From: an uncultured Macromonas sp.
Lineage (GTDB): Bacteria; Pseudomonadota; Gammaproteobacteria; Burkholderiales; Burkholderiaceae
Assembly (NCBI GenBank): GCA_946481585.1
Contig: CAMLOF010000110.1
Span: 1 to 9,038, forward strand
Direction: 5' to 3'
Length of the DNA: 9,038 nucleotides
Made by a program: the position numbers and the translations under genes. Below are positions 1 to 7,964 of this stretch, piece after piece. Every line of letters begins with the position of its first letter. Within the stretch, counting starts at the first letter, position 1. The notes beneath the pieces were generated by a model, which worked only from the letters and a program-made list of their open reading frames with translations, did no database searches and was not told the origin of the DNA.

Positions 1-545
1 GCGAAGATCGAGATCAGCGACGAGCCGAAGGCAAAGCCGATCAGCGGGTTGAGCAGTTTGGCGAGGTTGGCAGCCGGGTTCAAGTTGCCGTTGCCCACCA
101 GGAACCAGAAAAAACCCGCCACACCCAGCAGCCCCAACCCCACCACCAGCATGCCGGTGATGGCGCCGCCACGGAAGGCCACGTCCAGCGCCGGGCCGAT
201 GCCGCGGGTGGCGGCCTGGGCGGTACGCACGTTCGCGCGCACCGAAATGTTCATGCCAATGAATCCACAGGCGCCTGACAGCACCGCGCCCAGCACGAAG
301 CCGATGGCCGTGGCCCCGTCAAGGAACACCCCGATCAGCACCGCCAACACCACGCCCACAATGGCAATGGTGCGGTACTGCTTGGCCAGGTAGGCGGCTG
401 CGCCAGCCTGGATGGCCCCGGCGATTTCCTGCATGCGGGCGTTGCCCGCGTCCTGGGAAAGAATCCACGTGCGTGACCAGAACCCGTAAACGACGGCCAC
501 CAGTCCGCACACCAGCGCAAAGATCAGCGCAGATTGTCCAACCAT
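1..545 (-). CDS. hppA: Membrane-bound ion-pumping pyrophosphatase (HppA), N-terminal part, cut by window edge
   Basis: Integral membrane enzyme that couples pyrophosphate hydrolysis to pumping of H+ (or Na+) across the inner membrane. Only the first 181 residues are in the window; the family is usually about 650-800 residues, so roughly the first quarter is visible. The protein opens with [20 protein letters not shown], a membrane segment at about 5-23. The family stretch [18 protein letters not shown] follows at 40-57, then [16 protein letters not shown] at 97-112 and [14 protein letters not shown] at 119-132. Further hydrophobic segments lie near 59-75, 80-98, 129-150 and 165-181. The catalytic DxxxD motifs and the residue that sets K+ dependence lie beyond the edge, so the ion pumped and the K+ class cannot be told. 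The ATG at 545-543 is preceded by AGGAG (556-552, minus strand) at a 6-base spacing, which fixes the start. It is divergent from the soluble pyrophosphatase gene. Family assignment is confident. Confidence 0.93.
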   Translation of the reverse strand, partial: MVGQSALIFALVCGLVAVVYGFWSRTWILSQDAGNARMQEIAGAIQAGAAAYLAKQYRTIAIVGVVLAVLIGVFLDGATAIGFVLGAVLSGACGFIGMNISVRANVRTAQAATRGIGPALDVAFRGGAITGMLVVGLGLLGVAGFFWFLVGNGNLNPAANLAKLLNPLIGFAFGSSLISIF

Positions 546-571
546 AGATTTCTCCTGCTCGTTTCGACTTG

Positions 572-620
572 GAGGAAGCCAACGCACGCGAGCCACTGGC
601 TTCCGCTGCGTTGCTTCCTC
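572..620. repeat. Long near-perfect inverted repeat (hairpin) in the hppA leader
   Basis: The arms GAGGAAGCCAACGCA (572-586) and TGCGTTGCTTCCTC (607-620) pair over 14 base pairs with one bulged C at 580. Inside them GCG (588-590) pairs with CGC (604-606), and AGCC (591-594) pairs with GGCT (598-601) around an ACT loop. In total about 21 of a possible 24 pairs form, so the element is one nearly continuous hairpin. Its proximal edge is 27 bases upstream of the hppA ATG, just before the hppA ribosome binding site, so it would probably lie in the hppA mRNA leader. No U-tract follows on either strand, which argues against a simple intrinsic terminator. It could be an mRNA stability or translation-control structure, or a dispersed palindromic repeat. 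Confidence 0.75.
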
Positions 621-670
621 GCACATTACCCACGTTGTGTGTCAGAACGGGCAGGGCGATTGGCCAACGT

Positions 671-691
671 TCGCAATTTATCGCAAATTGC
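671..691. promoter_or_regulatory. Candidate operator: AT-rich inverted plus direct repeat
   Basis: GCAATTT (673-679) and AAATTGC (685-691) form a perfect 7-bp inverted repeat around ATCGC. Overlapping it, TCGCAA occurs twice at 671-676 and 681-686, exactly one helical turn apart. The site is a short AT-rich island in GC-rich DNA, about 117 bases before ppa and 126 before hppA, where a dimeric regulator could act on both. No specific regulator is recognised; the role is inferred. Confidence 0.35.
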
Positions 692-807
692 CGGTTTTGG
701 CACTGTTGCGGCGCAGCAGCCATCCCAGGTGGGGAAGGACGTCAGCGTCGAATCAGTAAAATCGGGCCCAATTCCACTGTTTCTTCAACTCCTTTCAACG
801 AGTCAAC

Positions 808-1347
808 ATGTCTCTCGACCACGTCACCCCCGGCAGCAAGGTGCCTGAAGCGTTCAACGTCATCATCGAAATCTCGATGAACGGCGACCCCATCAAGTAC
901 GAAGTGGACAAGGCCTCTGGCTGCATCTTCGTGGACCGCTTCATGAACACCGCCATGCACTACCCGACCAACTACGGTTACGTGCCCAAGACCATTGCTG
1001 GCGATGGCGACCCGGTGGACGTGCTGGTGATCACCCCTGTGCCGCTGCCCCCCGGCGTGGTGGTGCCCTGCCGCGCTCTGGGCATTTTGAAGATGGAAGA
1101 CGAAGGCGGCGTGGACGGCAAGGTGCTGGCCGTGCCCACCGAGAAGATCCTGCCCCTGTACTCCCAGTGGAAGTCCCTGGAAGACCTGAACCCGGTGCGC
1201 CTCAAGGCCATCGAGCATTTCTTCGAGCACTACAAGGACCTGGACCCCGGCAAGTGGGTCAAGGTGCTGGGCTGGGACAACAAGGACGCCGCCCACAAGG
1301 AAATTCTGGACGGCATCGCCGCCTACGAAGCCGATCAGAAGGCCTGA
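808..1347 (+). CDS. ppa: Soluble inorganic pyrophosphatase, family I
   Basis: Cytoplasmic Mg2+-dependent enzyme that hydrolyses pyrophosphate to two phosphates, pulling biosynthetic reactions forward. The 179-residue length is normal for bacterial family I enzymes, which usually form hexamers. The signature DGDPVDV is at 66-72. Numbered one higher than in the E. coli enzyme, the known active-site set is all present: E21, K30, E32, R44, Y56, D66, D68, D71, D98, D103, K105, Y142 and K143. An intact, active enzyme is therefore expected. The ATG at 808 gives the usual N-terminus ([20 protein letters not shown]). The Shine-Dalgarno is weak (only GAG, 5 bases before the ATG). The gene is transcribed away from hppA and converges on the DUF482 gene downstream. 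No truncation or frameshift is seen. Confidence 0.97.
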   Translation: MSLDHVTPGSKVPEAFNVIIEISMNGDPIKYEVDKASGCIFVDRFMNTAMHYPTNYGYVPKTIAGDGDPVDVLVITPVPLPPGVVVPCRALGILKMEDEGGVDGKVLAVPTEKILPLYSQWKSLEDLNPVRLKAIEHFFEHYKDLDPGKWVKVLGWDNKDAAHKEILDGIAAYEADQKA

Positions 1348-1402
1348 CCTTCCTCGGTCTGCCCGCTGCACAGGCTCAGAGCCGGTGGCGGGTAGCTTTT
1401 GG

Positions 1403-1446
1403 AGCCCCTTGCCGGGCCCGGTTCACACCGGGGTTCGCAAGGGGCT
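1403..1446. terminator. Candidate bidirectional terminator hairpin between ppa and the DUF482 gene
   Basis: AGCCCCTTGC (1403-1412) pairs perfectly with GCAAGGGGCT (1437-1446), and inside it CCCGGT (1417-1422) pairs with ACCGGG (1427-1432) around a TCAC loop. The result is a 44-nt two-part hairpin at the junction of two convergent genes, 55 bases after the ppa stop. The stop codon of the minus-strand gene (1423-1425) lies in the apical loop. Neither strand has a real U-tract after the stem, so it may be a weak intrinsic terminator or mainly protect mRNA 3' ends. Confidence 0.55.
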
Positions 1447-2619
1447 TCGGCTTTCCAGGTGTTCCAGGTAGCTTGCCACGCCGTCGCCCTCACGCTGCAG
1501 GAAGCGTTCTACGGCATCGGCGAAAGCAGGGTGGGCCAGCCAGTGTGCGCTGTGCGTGACCACCGGCAGCAGTGCGCGCGCCATCTTGTGCTCACCTTGC
1601 GCGCCACCCTCAAAGCGCTGTACGCCGTGGCTGATGCACCACTGCAGCGGCTGGTAGTAGCAGGCTTCAAAGTGCAGGCAGTCCACCCGTTCCAGCGCCC
1701 CCCAGTAGCGGCCATAGGCGGCTTCGGGGTGGGCGGATTCGTCGCTCAGCGCCAGCAGGCTGCAGGCGATGGGTGTTCCGTCGGCTCGGCGGGCCAGGAA
1801 GAGCAGCCAGTGTTCCGGCAATTGCTTGGCCATGGCCTGGAAGAACGCGGGCTGCAGATAGGGCGGGTTGCCGTGCTCCAGGTACGTGCGCGAGTAACAG
1901 CGGTAGAAAAAGTCCCAATCTGCGGCTGATATGTCACGCCCGCGCCGGTGTTCAAAAGTCACGCCCGCTTCGGCCACCCGCCGACGTTCCTGGCGTATCT
2001 TCTTGCGCTTCTCCTGCGTCAGCGAGGCCAGAAAGCCATCGAAATCGCCCCAGGGTTTGTCAGCCCGTTGCGTCCAGTGGAATTGCACGGTCTGGCGGTC
2101 CATCAGGCCTGCGCTTGCACAGGCATGCTGGTCGGCCGGTTCCGCAAACAGCACGTGCAGCGACGACAGGCCGTGCTCCCGGCAGTGGGTCAGCACCGCC
2201 TGCACCAGCGCTTCACGTGCTGCACTGTCTACAGCCAGCAGCCTGGGGCCGGGCACGGGTGTGAAAGGCACGGCCACCACAACCTTGGGGTAGTAGTCCA
2301 GCCCGTGCTGCGCGTAGGCGTTGGCCCAGGCCCAGTCGAACACGTATTCGCCGTAAGAGTGGTATTTCGCGTAAAGCGGTGCTGCGGCGTGCAGCTCGCC
2401 ACCCTGCCACAGGGTGATCCACTGCGGCGCCCAGCCGGTGGCGGGCACGGCGCTGCCGCTGGTGTGCAGGGCCGCCAGGTAGGCGTGGCGCATGAAAGGG
2501 CCGCTGGCCGCGCCCCCGGGTTGCCGCGCCAGCAGTCCATCCCATGCATCAGCGTTCAGAAGAGCAGGGTCCGTGACAACCCGGGTGACATAATTCCCCA
2601 CACTGCAACCGTTATCCAT
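1423..2619 (-). CDS. DUF482 (FemAB-like) GNAT-superfamily protein
   Basis: A 398-residue cytoplasmic protein of the DUF482/PF04339 family, usually annotated as a GNAT-type or 'peptidoglycan biosynthesis/recognition' protein related to FemAB acyl/aminoacyl transferases. Its substrate is not established. The recognition rests on family-typical stretches: YHSYGEYVFDWAWANAY at 86-102, the basic KRKKIRQERRRV at 204-215, YGRYWG at 302-307, LHFEACYYQ at 315-323 and FEGGAQGEHK at 336-345. There is no signal peptide or membrane segment. The start is uncertain. I chose the ATG at 2619-2617, but an in-frame ATG at 2625 and a GTG at 2601 are also possible, and none has a good ribosome binding site. The reading frame stays open upstream to 2760, but that part lies inside nadE and is not credible. 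The 5' end abuts nadE head-to-head; the 3' end converges on ppa. Confidence 0.85.
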   Translation of the reverse strand: MDNGCSVGNYVTRVVTDPALLNADAWDGLLARQPGGAASGPFMRHAYLAALHTSGSAVPATGWAPQWITLWQGGELHAAAPLYAKYHSYGEYVFDWAWANAYAQHGLDYYPKVVVAVPFTPVPGPRLLAVDSAAREALVQAVLTHCREHGLSSLHVLFAEPADQHACASAGLMDRQTVQFHWTQRADKPWGDFDGFLASLTQEKRKKIRQERRRVAEAGVTFEHRRGRDISAADWDFFYRCYSRTYLEHGNPPYLQPAFFQAMAKQLPEHWLLFLARRADGTPIACSLLALSDESAHPEAAYGRYWGALERVDCLHFEACYYQPLQWCISHGVQRFEGGAQGEHKMARALLPVVTHSAHWLAHPAFADAVERFLQREGDGVASYLEHLESRSPLRTPV

Positions 2620-4363
2620 GTCCATGTCGCTCAAGCTCTGCGTAGCGCAGCTCAATTTCGTGGTCGGCGATCTGGCCGGCAACGCCCGCCTCATCATCGA
2701 TGCGGCCCGCCAGGCCCATGCGCAGGGCGCCAGCATCCTGCTCACGCCCGAACTGGCCATCTGCGGTTACGCCGCAGAAGACCTGTTCCTGCGGCCCGCC
2801 TTTGTCGATGCCTGCGATGATGCCGTGAAAACGGTGGCCCGCGAGACGGCGGGGTTGAACGGCCTGCACATCGTTGTGGGGCACCCCGCTGCCGTGTCTG
2901 ATGGCCGCTTGCATTCCCGCAGTGTCGGGCGCGCACCTTGCCACAACGCCGCTTCTGTCATTTGCGAAGGGCGGGTGCTGCACACCTATGCCAAGCGCGA
3001 GCTGCCCAACTACCAGGTTTTCGACGAGCGTCGTTACTTCGTACCCGGCGACCAGACCTGCGTGTTCGACGTGCCTGTGCCAAGCGGCGGCACCCTGCGT
3101 GTCGGTCTACTCATCTGTGAAGACGCCTGGTTTGAGCAGCCCGCTGAGGACGCGCGCAACGCAGGTGCCCAGTTGCTGGCCGTCATCAACGCTTCACCAT
3201 TCCATGCAGGCAAGGGCGACGAGCGCGAGCGTGCCATGCAACAGCGCGTGGCGGCCACCGGCCTGCCCCTGGTCTATGCCCACCTGGTGGGTGGGCAGGA
3301 CGAAATCGTGTTTGAAGGGCGCAGCTTCGCGTTGGGGGCAGACGGTTCGCTCACGGCGCGTGCACCCAGTTTCGAATCCACCCTGTTCACCGTGGCGCTG
3401 GACGTGCCGGTAGGTGATTCAGCCATCTTTGCCGCTGCGCCCGTCCCCGTGGCTCCCGCGCCTGCCGTGCCGCTGCTGAGCGGGCCAGTGGCGCCGGAAC
3501 AAAGTCTGGAAGCTGACCTCTGGCACGCACTGGTGCTGGGCGTGCGCGACTACATCGGCAAGAACGGTTTCCCGGGCGCCATCATCGGCCTGTCCGGCGG
3601 CATCGATTCGGCCCTGGTGCTGGCCATTGCCGTGGACGCGCTTGGGAAGGACCGCGTGCGCACGGTGATGATGCCTTCGCCCTACACGGCCGACATCTCC
3701 TGGATCGACGCGCGCGACATGGCCAGCCGCCTGGGCGTGCGCTACGACGAAGTCTCCATCCGTCCCGAGTTCGAGGCGTTCCTGGAGTCGCTCGGCCCGT
3801 TCTTCGAAGGGCGCGCCGTGGACACGACCGAAGAGAACATCCAGGCGCGCATCCGTGGCACGCTGCTCATGGCCTTGTCCAACAAGTTCGGCAGCATCGT
3901 GCTCACCACCGGCAACAAGAGCGAAATGGCCACAGGCTACTGCACGCTCTACGGCGACATGGCCGGGGGCTTTGCCGTCATCAAGGACGTGGTCAAGACC
4001 ATGGTGTTCCGCCTGGCGCGCTGGCGCAACGCGAACGATCCTTACGGCACAGGCGCTGATCCCATTCCCGACCGCATCATCACCCGCCCGCCCAGCGCCG
4101 AACTGCGCCCGGACCAGAAGGACCAGGACAGCCTGCCGCCCTACGAGATCCTGGACGCCATCGTCGAGCGCTACATGGAAAACGACCAGTCGCCCGCGCA
4201 GATCATCGAAGCGGGCTACCCCCAGGCAGCAGTGGAGCAGGTGGTGCGTCTCATCCGCTTCAACGAATACAAGCGGCGGCAGTCGCCCGTGGGTATCCGC
4301 GTGACGCACCGCAGCTTCGGCAAGGATTGGCGCTACCCCAATACCAACCGGTACCGCGCCTGA
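2618..4363 (+). CDS. nadE: Glutamine-dependent NAD+ synthetase
   Basis: Catalyses the last step of NAD+ synthesis: deamido-NAD+ + ATP + glutamine give NAD+, AMP, pyrophosphate and glutamate. The 581-residue protein has both domains of the glutamine-dependent type. The N-terminal nitrilase-like glutaminase (about 4-265) has a visible Glu-Lys-Cys triad: E45 in LLTPE, K126 in YAKRELPNY and C167 in LLICEDAW. The C-terminal N-type ATP pyrophosphatase domain (about 295-581) has the P-loop SGGIDS at 326-331 and the conserved LTTGNKSEMATGYCTLYGDM at 429-448. A Pro/Ala-rich linker (about 272-292) joins them. The first ATG (2618) is used here; the ATG two codons on (2624) is equally plausible, and neither has a clear Shine-Dalgarno. 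CATAAT at 2589-2594 is a possible -10, without a convincing -35. The pyrophosphate product is the substrate of the nearby pyrophosphatases. The gene is commonly followed by glnB in relatives, but here an opposite-strand operon intervenes. Confidence 0.97.
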   Translation: MSMSLKLCVAQLNFVVGDLAGNARLIIDAARQAHAQGASILLTPELAICGYAAEDLFLRPAFVDACDDAVKTVARETAGLNGLHIVVGHPAAVSDGRLHSRSVGRAPCHNAASVICEGRVLHTYAKRELPNYQVFDERRYFVPGDQTCVFDVPVPSGGTLRVGLLICEDAWFEQPAEDARNAGAQLLAVINASPFHAGKGDERERAMQQRVAATGLPLVYAHLVGGQDEIVFEGRSFALGADGSLTARAPSFESTLFTVALDVPVGDSAIFAAAPVPVAPAPAVPLLSGPVAPEQSLEADLWHALVLGVRDYIGKNGFPGAIIGLSGGIDSALVLAIAVDALGKDRVRTVMMPSPYTADISWIDARDMASRLGVRYDEVSIRPEFEAFLESLGPFFEGRAVDTTEENIQARIRGTLLMALSNKFGSIVLTTGNKSEMATGYCTLYGDMAGGFAVIKDVVKTMVFRLARWRNANDPYGTGADPIPDRIITRPPSAELRPDQKDQDSLPPYEILDAIVERYMENDQSPAQIIEAGYPQAAVEQVVRLIRFNEYKRRQSPVGIRVTHRSFGKDWRYPNTNRYRA

Positions 4364-4380
4364 TGCTGCGCGGCAGGCGC
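4356..4380. terminator. Candidate terminator hairpin at the nadE 3' end
   Basis: GCGCCTG (4356-4362) and CAGGCGC (4374-4380) form a perfect 7-bp GC-rich stem with an 11-nt loop. The stem includes part of the nadE stop codon and ends 5 bases before the stop of the convergent adaptor gene, in a gap of only 21 bases. There is no U-tract on either strand. It is the only structure available to separate the two convergent transcripts, but its strength as a terminator is doubtful. Confidence 0.4.
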
Positions 4381-4384
4381 CCGT

Positions 4385-5611
4385 TCAGGGAGCCTTGACG
4401 CGCTGTCCGTCGCTCAGATCGCGGGGCGGGTGCAGCACCACCTCGTCACCTGCGTTGAGCCCCTCGGTAATCTGCACGCGCCCTTCGCCCTGCAAGCCGA
4501 TGCGGACCTCGCGCAGGCGCGCCTTGCCGCCCTCAACGCGGAACACGGCCCAACGGTCTTCGCCGTCGCCCGTGGGGCGAAACAGCGCACCGCTGGGAAT
4601 GGTGACGGCACCATCCACGCTGCGTAGCACGAAGCGTGCGTGCACACGGTAAGCCTCGCCCAAAGCGCTCCATTGTTCGCGCGGGCTCAGCAGCTCCACC
4701 GTCACCCACACGCGTTGCTCTTCCACGCCCAGGGCGGATGTCTTGGTGAACGCACCGGGTTCCACGCGCGCCACGGCGCCTTGCAGCATAGGGCCGCCAC
4801 CCCAGCGCAGCAACTCCACGGCAGCGCCCTTGCTCAGCCGCACGGCATCGCTGGACAGCACATCCACCTCTACCTCCAGTGCAGCCGGGTCGCCAATGTC
4901 CAGCAAGGGTTCGCCAGCTTGCACGGGCCGCGCGCTCTGGGCGTGCCGCCGCAGCACCACGCCATCCACGGGGGACCGGATGGCCGTGGTGCCGGGCGCA
5001 GCGCCTTGCGGCCCGCCCGGTTGCAGGGCGGCCTTGGCGGCGCTCACCTGGTGCTTGGCCGTAGCCACCTGGAACCGCGCGCTGCGCGCCTGCCAATCGG
5101 CACGCTCCTGCAGGGTGCGGGCCTGTTGCAGAGCCTGTTGCGACACCATGCCCTGGGCCGCCAGCGCCTCCTGGCGCTGCAGCTCGCTGCGCGCCAGGTT
5201 GGTGGCCTCGCGGGCAGCGCCTTCTTCGGCCTCTGCAGTGGCCAACTGGGCTTCAGCCGCGGCCAATTGCGCCTGCGCTTGGGTGCGGGTGCGGGCGTCA
5301 AGAGTGGGGGTGGCCACGGGGTCCAGCGTCACCAGGGCCTGGCCTGCCGTCACCGCGTCACCTGCAGACAGGTCAATGCGCCGGATCGTGCCTGCCAGCG
5401 GCGCGGTGATCACATAACGGTCGCGCACGCGCGTGCGGCCTTCGGCCTCGAAGGTCTCGCGCACGGTGCCCGTCTTGGCCACGGTGCTGTCCACGCGCAC
5501 CGTGGTGGGCCACAGGGCCAGCGCTACCAGCAGGGCGCCCACACCGGCCACCAAGCCGGTGCGCAGCGCGCGGGCGCGCCAGTTGCGTGTGCGTTGGGTG
5601 CTGTCGTTCAT
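4385..5611 (-). CDS. HlyD-family periplasmic adaptor of an ABC efflux system
   Basis: A 408-residue membrane fusion protein of the HlyD/MacA/DevB type, anchored in the inner membrane with its body in the periplasm, expected to link the neighbouring permease to an outer-membrane channel. A basic N-terminus is followed by one membrane segment at about 19-35, with no lipobox. The two halves of the lipoyl-like domain are at about 67-98 (APLAGTIRRIDLSAGDAVTAG) and 211-241 (RSPVDGVVLRR...AGEPLLDIGDP). Between them is an Ala/Gln/Glu-rich coiled-coil hairpin at about 104-197. A beta-barrel region (about 245-330) and membrane-proximal domain (about 335-405, ending in GLNAGDEVVLHP) follow. I chose the ATG at 5611-5609 because GGGAG (5621-5617) sits 5 bases before it. 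A GTG at 5617, overlapping the permease stop as GTGA, is in frame but has no usable ribosome binding site. It is last in the three-gene operon. Substrate unknown. Confidence 0.9.
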   Translation of the reverse strand: MNDSTQRTRNWRARALRTGLVAGVGALLVALALWPTTVRVDSTVAKTGTVRETFEAEGRTRVRDRYVITAPLAGTIRRIDLSAGDAVTAGQALVTLDPVATPTLDARTRTQAQAQLAAAEAQLATAEAEEGAAREATNLARSELQRQEALAAQGMVSQQALQQARTLQERADWQARSARFQVATAKHQVSAAKAALQPGGPQGAAPGTTAIRSPVDGVVLRRHAQSARPVQAGEPLLDIGDPAALEVEVDVLSSDAVRLSKGAAVELLRWGGGPMLQGAVARVEPGAFTKTSALGVEEQRVWVTVELLSPREQWSALGEAYRVHARFVLRSVDGAVTIPSGALFRPTGDGEDRWAVFRVEGGKARLREVRIGLQGEGRVQITEGLNAGDEVVLHPPRDLSDGQRVKAP

Positions 5612-5613
5612 GT

Positions 5614-7964
5614 TCACTCCCGGGTTTTTAGCACGGCCACCAGGTCCAGCCGCCGCAACCGCCTGGCCACCAGCCAGGCCGACAGGCCAGATGCCACCAG
5701 CATCACCGCTCCAGCAAACGCAAATGCCACGGGGTGCACCACCAGCGGAATCCGGTACAGATCAGATTGGAACGACGCCACCAGCAGCGCGCTCATGCCG
5801 TAGCCCAGGGCAAAGCCAGGCAGCAGTGCCAGCAGGCTCAGCGTGGCCAGCTCGCCCAGCAGCAGGTTGCGCACCTCGTCGCGCGTGTAACCCAGTATGC
5901 GCAGGCTGGCCAGATCGCGTGCGCGCTCGGCCAGGGTAATGCGCGCGGCGTTGTAGACCACGCCCACGGCGATGCTGCCCGCCATGAAGGTGATGATCAG
6001 CGTAAAGGTCAGAATGCTTTCGGCCATGGTGTCGTAAAAGCTGCGTATGGCTGCGGCGCGGTCTGTCACGCCCGACACGCGAGGACGCTCGCGCAACGCC
6101 AGCAGCACGTCGGCCTTCTTGGCAGGGTCCACCCTCAGCCATGCGCCCGACACCACATCGTCTTCCTGGCGCAGGCGGTTCAGCCATTCCCGGCGCGCGT
6201 AAGCCCCCACGCCCAGAAACTCCTTTACCGTTGACGCCACGGGTAGGTCCAGCTTTTCCCGCCTGCCGTCCAGAAACTCCACTTCCAGCCTGTCGCCGGG
6301 CTTCACGTGTAGCATCGTGGCCAGGTAGTCGGTCAGCATCAGGCCCTCGGGCGGTGGCGGGTTGGCGTGCAGGTCGGCGTCGAGTACGCGTTTCAGTTCT
6401 GCGGGTGTTCCCAACCCCTGCAGGCCCGTGGTGTATTCACGGTGGCCGTTGCGCAGTTTCACCGGGCTTTCGCGGTAACCCTCCACCGCCAGCACCCCTG
6501 GCAGGGCGGCCAGCTCGTCAACCGCCCTCCAATGGGTAGGGTGTGCAAAGCCCACGCTCAGGTCATCGCGTTGCGCCAATCCAAACTGCACCGACACCAT
6601 CTCGTCTATCGCACTCGACTGCAGTCTTGACATCACCAGAATGCCCCCGGCCAGCCCAATGCCCACGATGGACAGCAACGATCTCATCGGTCGCCGCTCC
6701 AGGTTGCGCACCACCATCATCGCGGCCGGGTCAAACCAGTGTCCCAGTCCCAGGCGCTCGCTCAGCGTGCGGTGGAATACAAGTGGGGCTTCAGGCCGCA
6801 TGGCCTCGGCAGGCGCCAGGTTGAACACTCTGCGCAAGCCCCCCAATGTGCCCAGAGCGGCAGCGGCGAGCGCAAAGGCCACCGACAGCGTCCATATCGC
6901 CGGGCTGATCGACCACTCCAGGTAGGGAAAGCGGTAGAAGGTCATGTACATCCCGGCCATGCCTCGGCCCATCCATGCGCCCAGCGCCACCCCTGGCAGC
7001 ACACCCACACTCACCATCAGCAGCACCAGCTGTGCGTAATGCAGGCCCACTTCCCAACTGGTGTAGCCAAAAGCCTTCAACACGGCAATCTGCTCGCGCT
7101 GTGTGCCGATCAGGCGGCCAATCACCACGTTCAGCAAAAAGGCCGACACGCCCAGGAAAATGGTGCTGAACAACCGGGTCATGGTCTGCAGCTGCTTGAG
7201 TTCCTCGCTCAGAAAGCGGTCTGACATCTGCAAGTCCCGCTCATAGGCGCCGGTGCCGCCGAAGGGCTCCAGAATGCGGTCAACCTGGCCAATCACTTCG
7301 GCGGTCGCCGCCCCGGGGTCCAAGGTCATCACCACGTCGTTGAATGCGCCAGACAGGTCGAAGGCGCTGGCCACCGCTTCGCGCGGCATCCACAGAACCG
7401 TGAAGCGGGCAAAGTCAGGGAACACGTCGCCTGGGCGGATCTGGTAAATGAACTCGGGCGACAGGCCCACACCGCTCACCAGCAGTTCCTGGCGGCGGCC
7501 GTTGACGATCGCCGTCAAGCGGCTACCTGGGTTTAGCCCGTGCGCCTCCGCGAAAGCCTCGCCCACCACCACTTCCGACGGCTGGCGTGGCAGCGTGCCC
7601 TCGCGCAGGTAAAGCTGGTTCAGCCCGTCCTCACCTTCAGGAAGCGAAACCACCTGTGCCGTCACTGCCTCTGCAAAATCCGGCATGTCCAAGTGCACGC
7701 CCACCACCACGCGCCCCTGCACCTGTTCCACACCCGGCAGGGCAGACAACTCCTGCAACACGTCCCATGGGGCACGCTCCACGTGCGCAAACACTTCTGC
7801 AAAGCGGTTGCGTTCGTAAAAACGCGCCCGTGTGTCCGACAGCGCCTGATGGTTGCTCATGGCCATCACCATCGTGGCAATGCCGCCCACCACCACCAGT
7901 GCAATCGCCAGCGACTGCCCCCGCAACTGCCAGAAGTCCCTCCACAGCTTGCGGTGCAGGGCTT

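Larger units (their letters stand above)
546..807. promoter_or_regulatory. Divergent hppA/ppa control region
   Basis: This 262-base gap must carry the promoters of both divergent pyrophosphatase genes. It holds the hppA ribosome binding site, a 49-nt hairpin next to it (572-620), and an AT-rich repeat (671-691) near the middle. A TAAAAT hexamer at 757-762 sits 45 bases before the ppa ATG and could be a -10 element for ppa, but I find no good -35 partner. The ppa start has only a weak GAG as Shine-Dalgarno; the 24 bases before it contain TTCAAC at 784-789 and 794-799 and GTCAAC at 802-807. No small ORF here looks like a gene. That the region is regulatory follows from the gene layout; the individual elements are tentative. 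Confidence 0.6.

Noticed and set aside
697..712. TTGGCAC followed by a GG-N10-GC spacing, resembling a sigma-54 promoter before ppa
   Set aside because: The -24 half matches, but the -12 half (CGGC instead of TTGC) does not, and ppa is not a typical sigma-54 target.
319..723. 134-residue open frame on the minus strand that spans the hppA start
   Set aside because: Runs in another frame through the hppA start and control region; the hppA frame shows the true family sequence and has the ribosome binding site.
1948..2820. 290-residue open frame on the plus strand
   Set aside because: Antisense shadow of the DUF482 gene; low-complexity Arg/Gly/His-rich translation with no recognisable family, as expected of GC-rich DNA.
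3419..4309. 296-residue open frame on the minus strand
   Set aside because: Antisense to the ATP pyrophosphatase domain of nadE; His/Val/Asp-rich with no family features.
4640..5803. 387-residue open frame on the plus strand
   Set aside because: Opposite-strand shadow of the adaptor and permease genes, both of which have clear domains; the shadow product resembles nothing.
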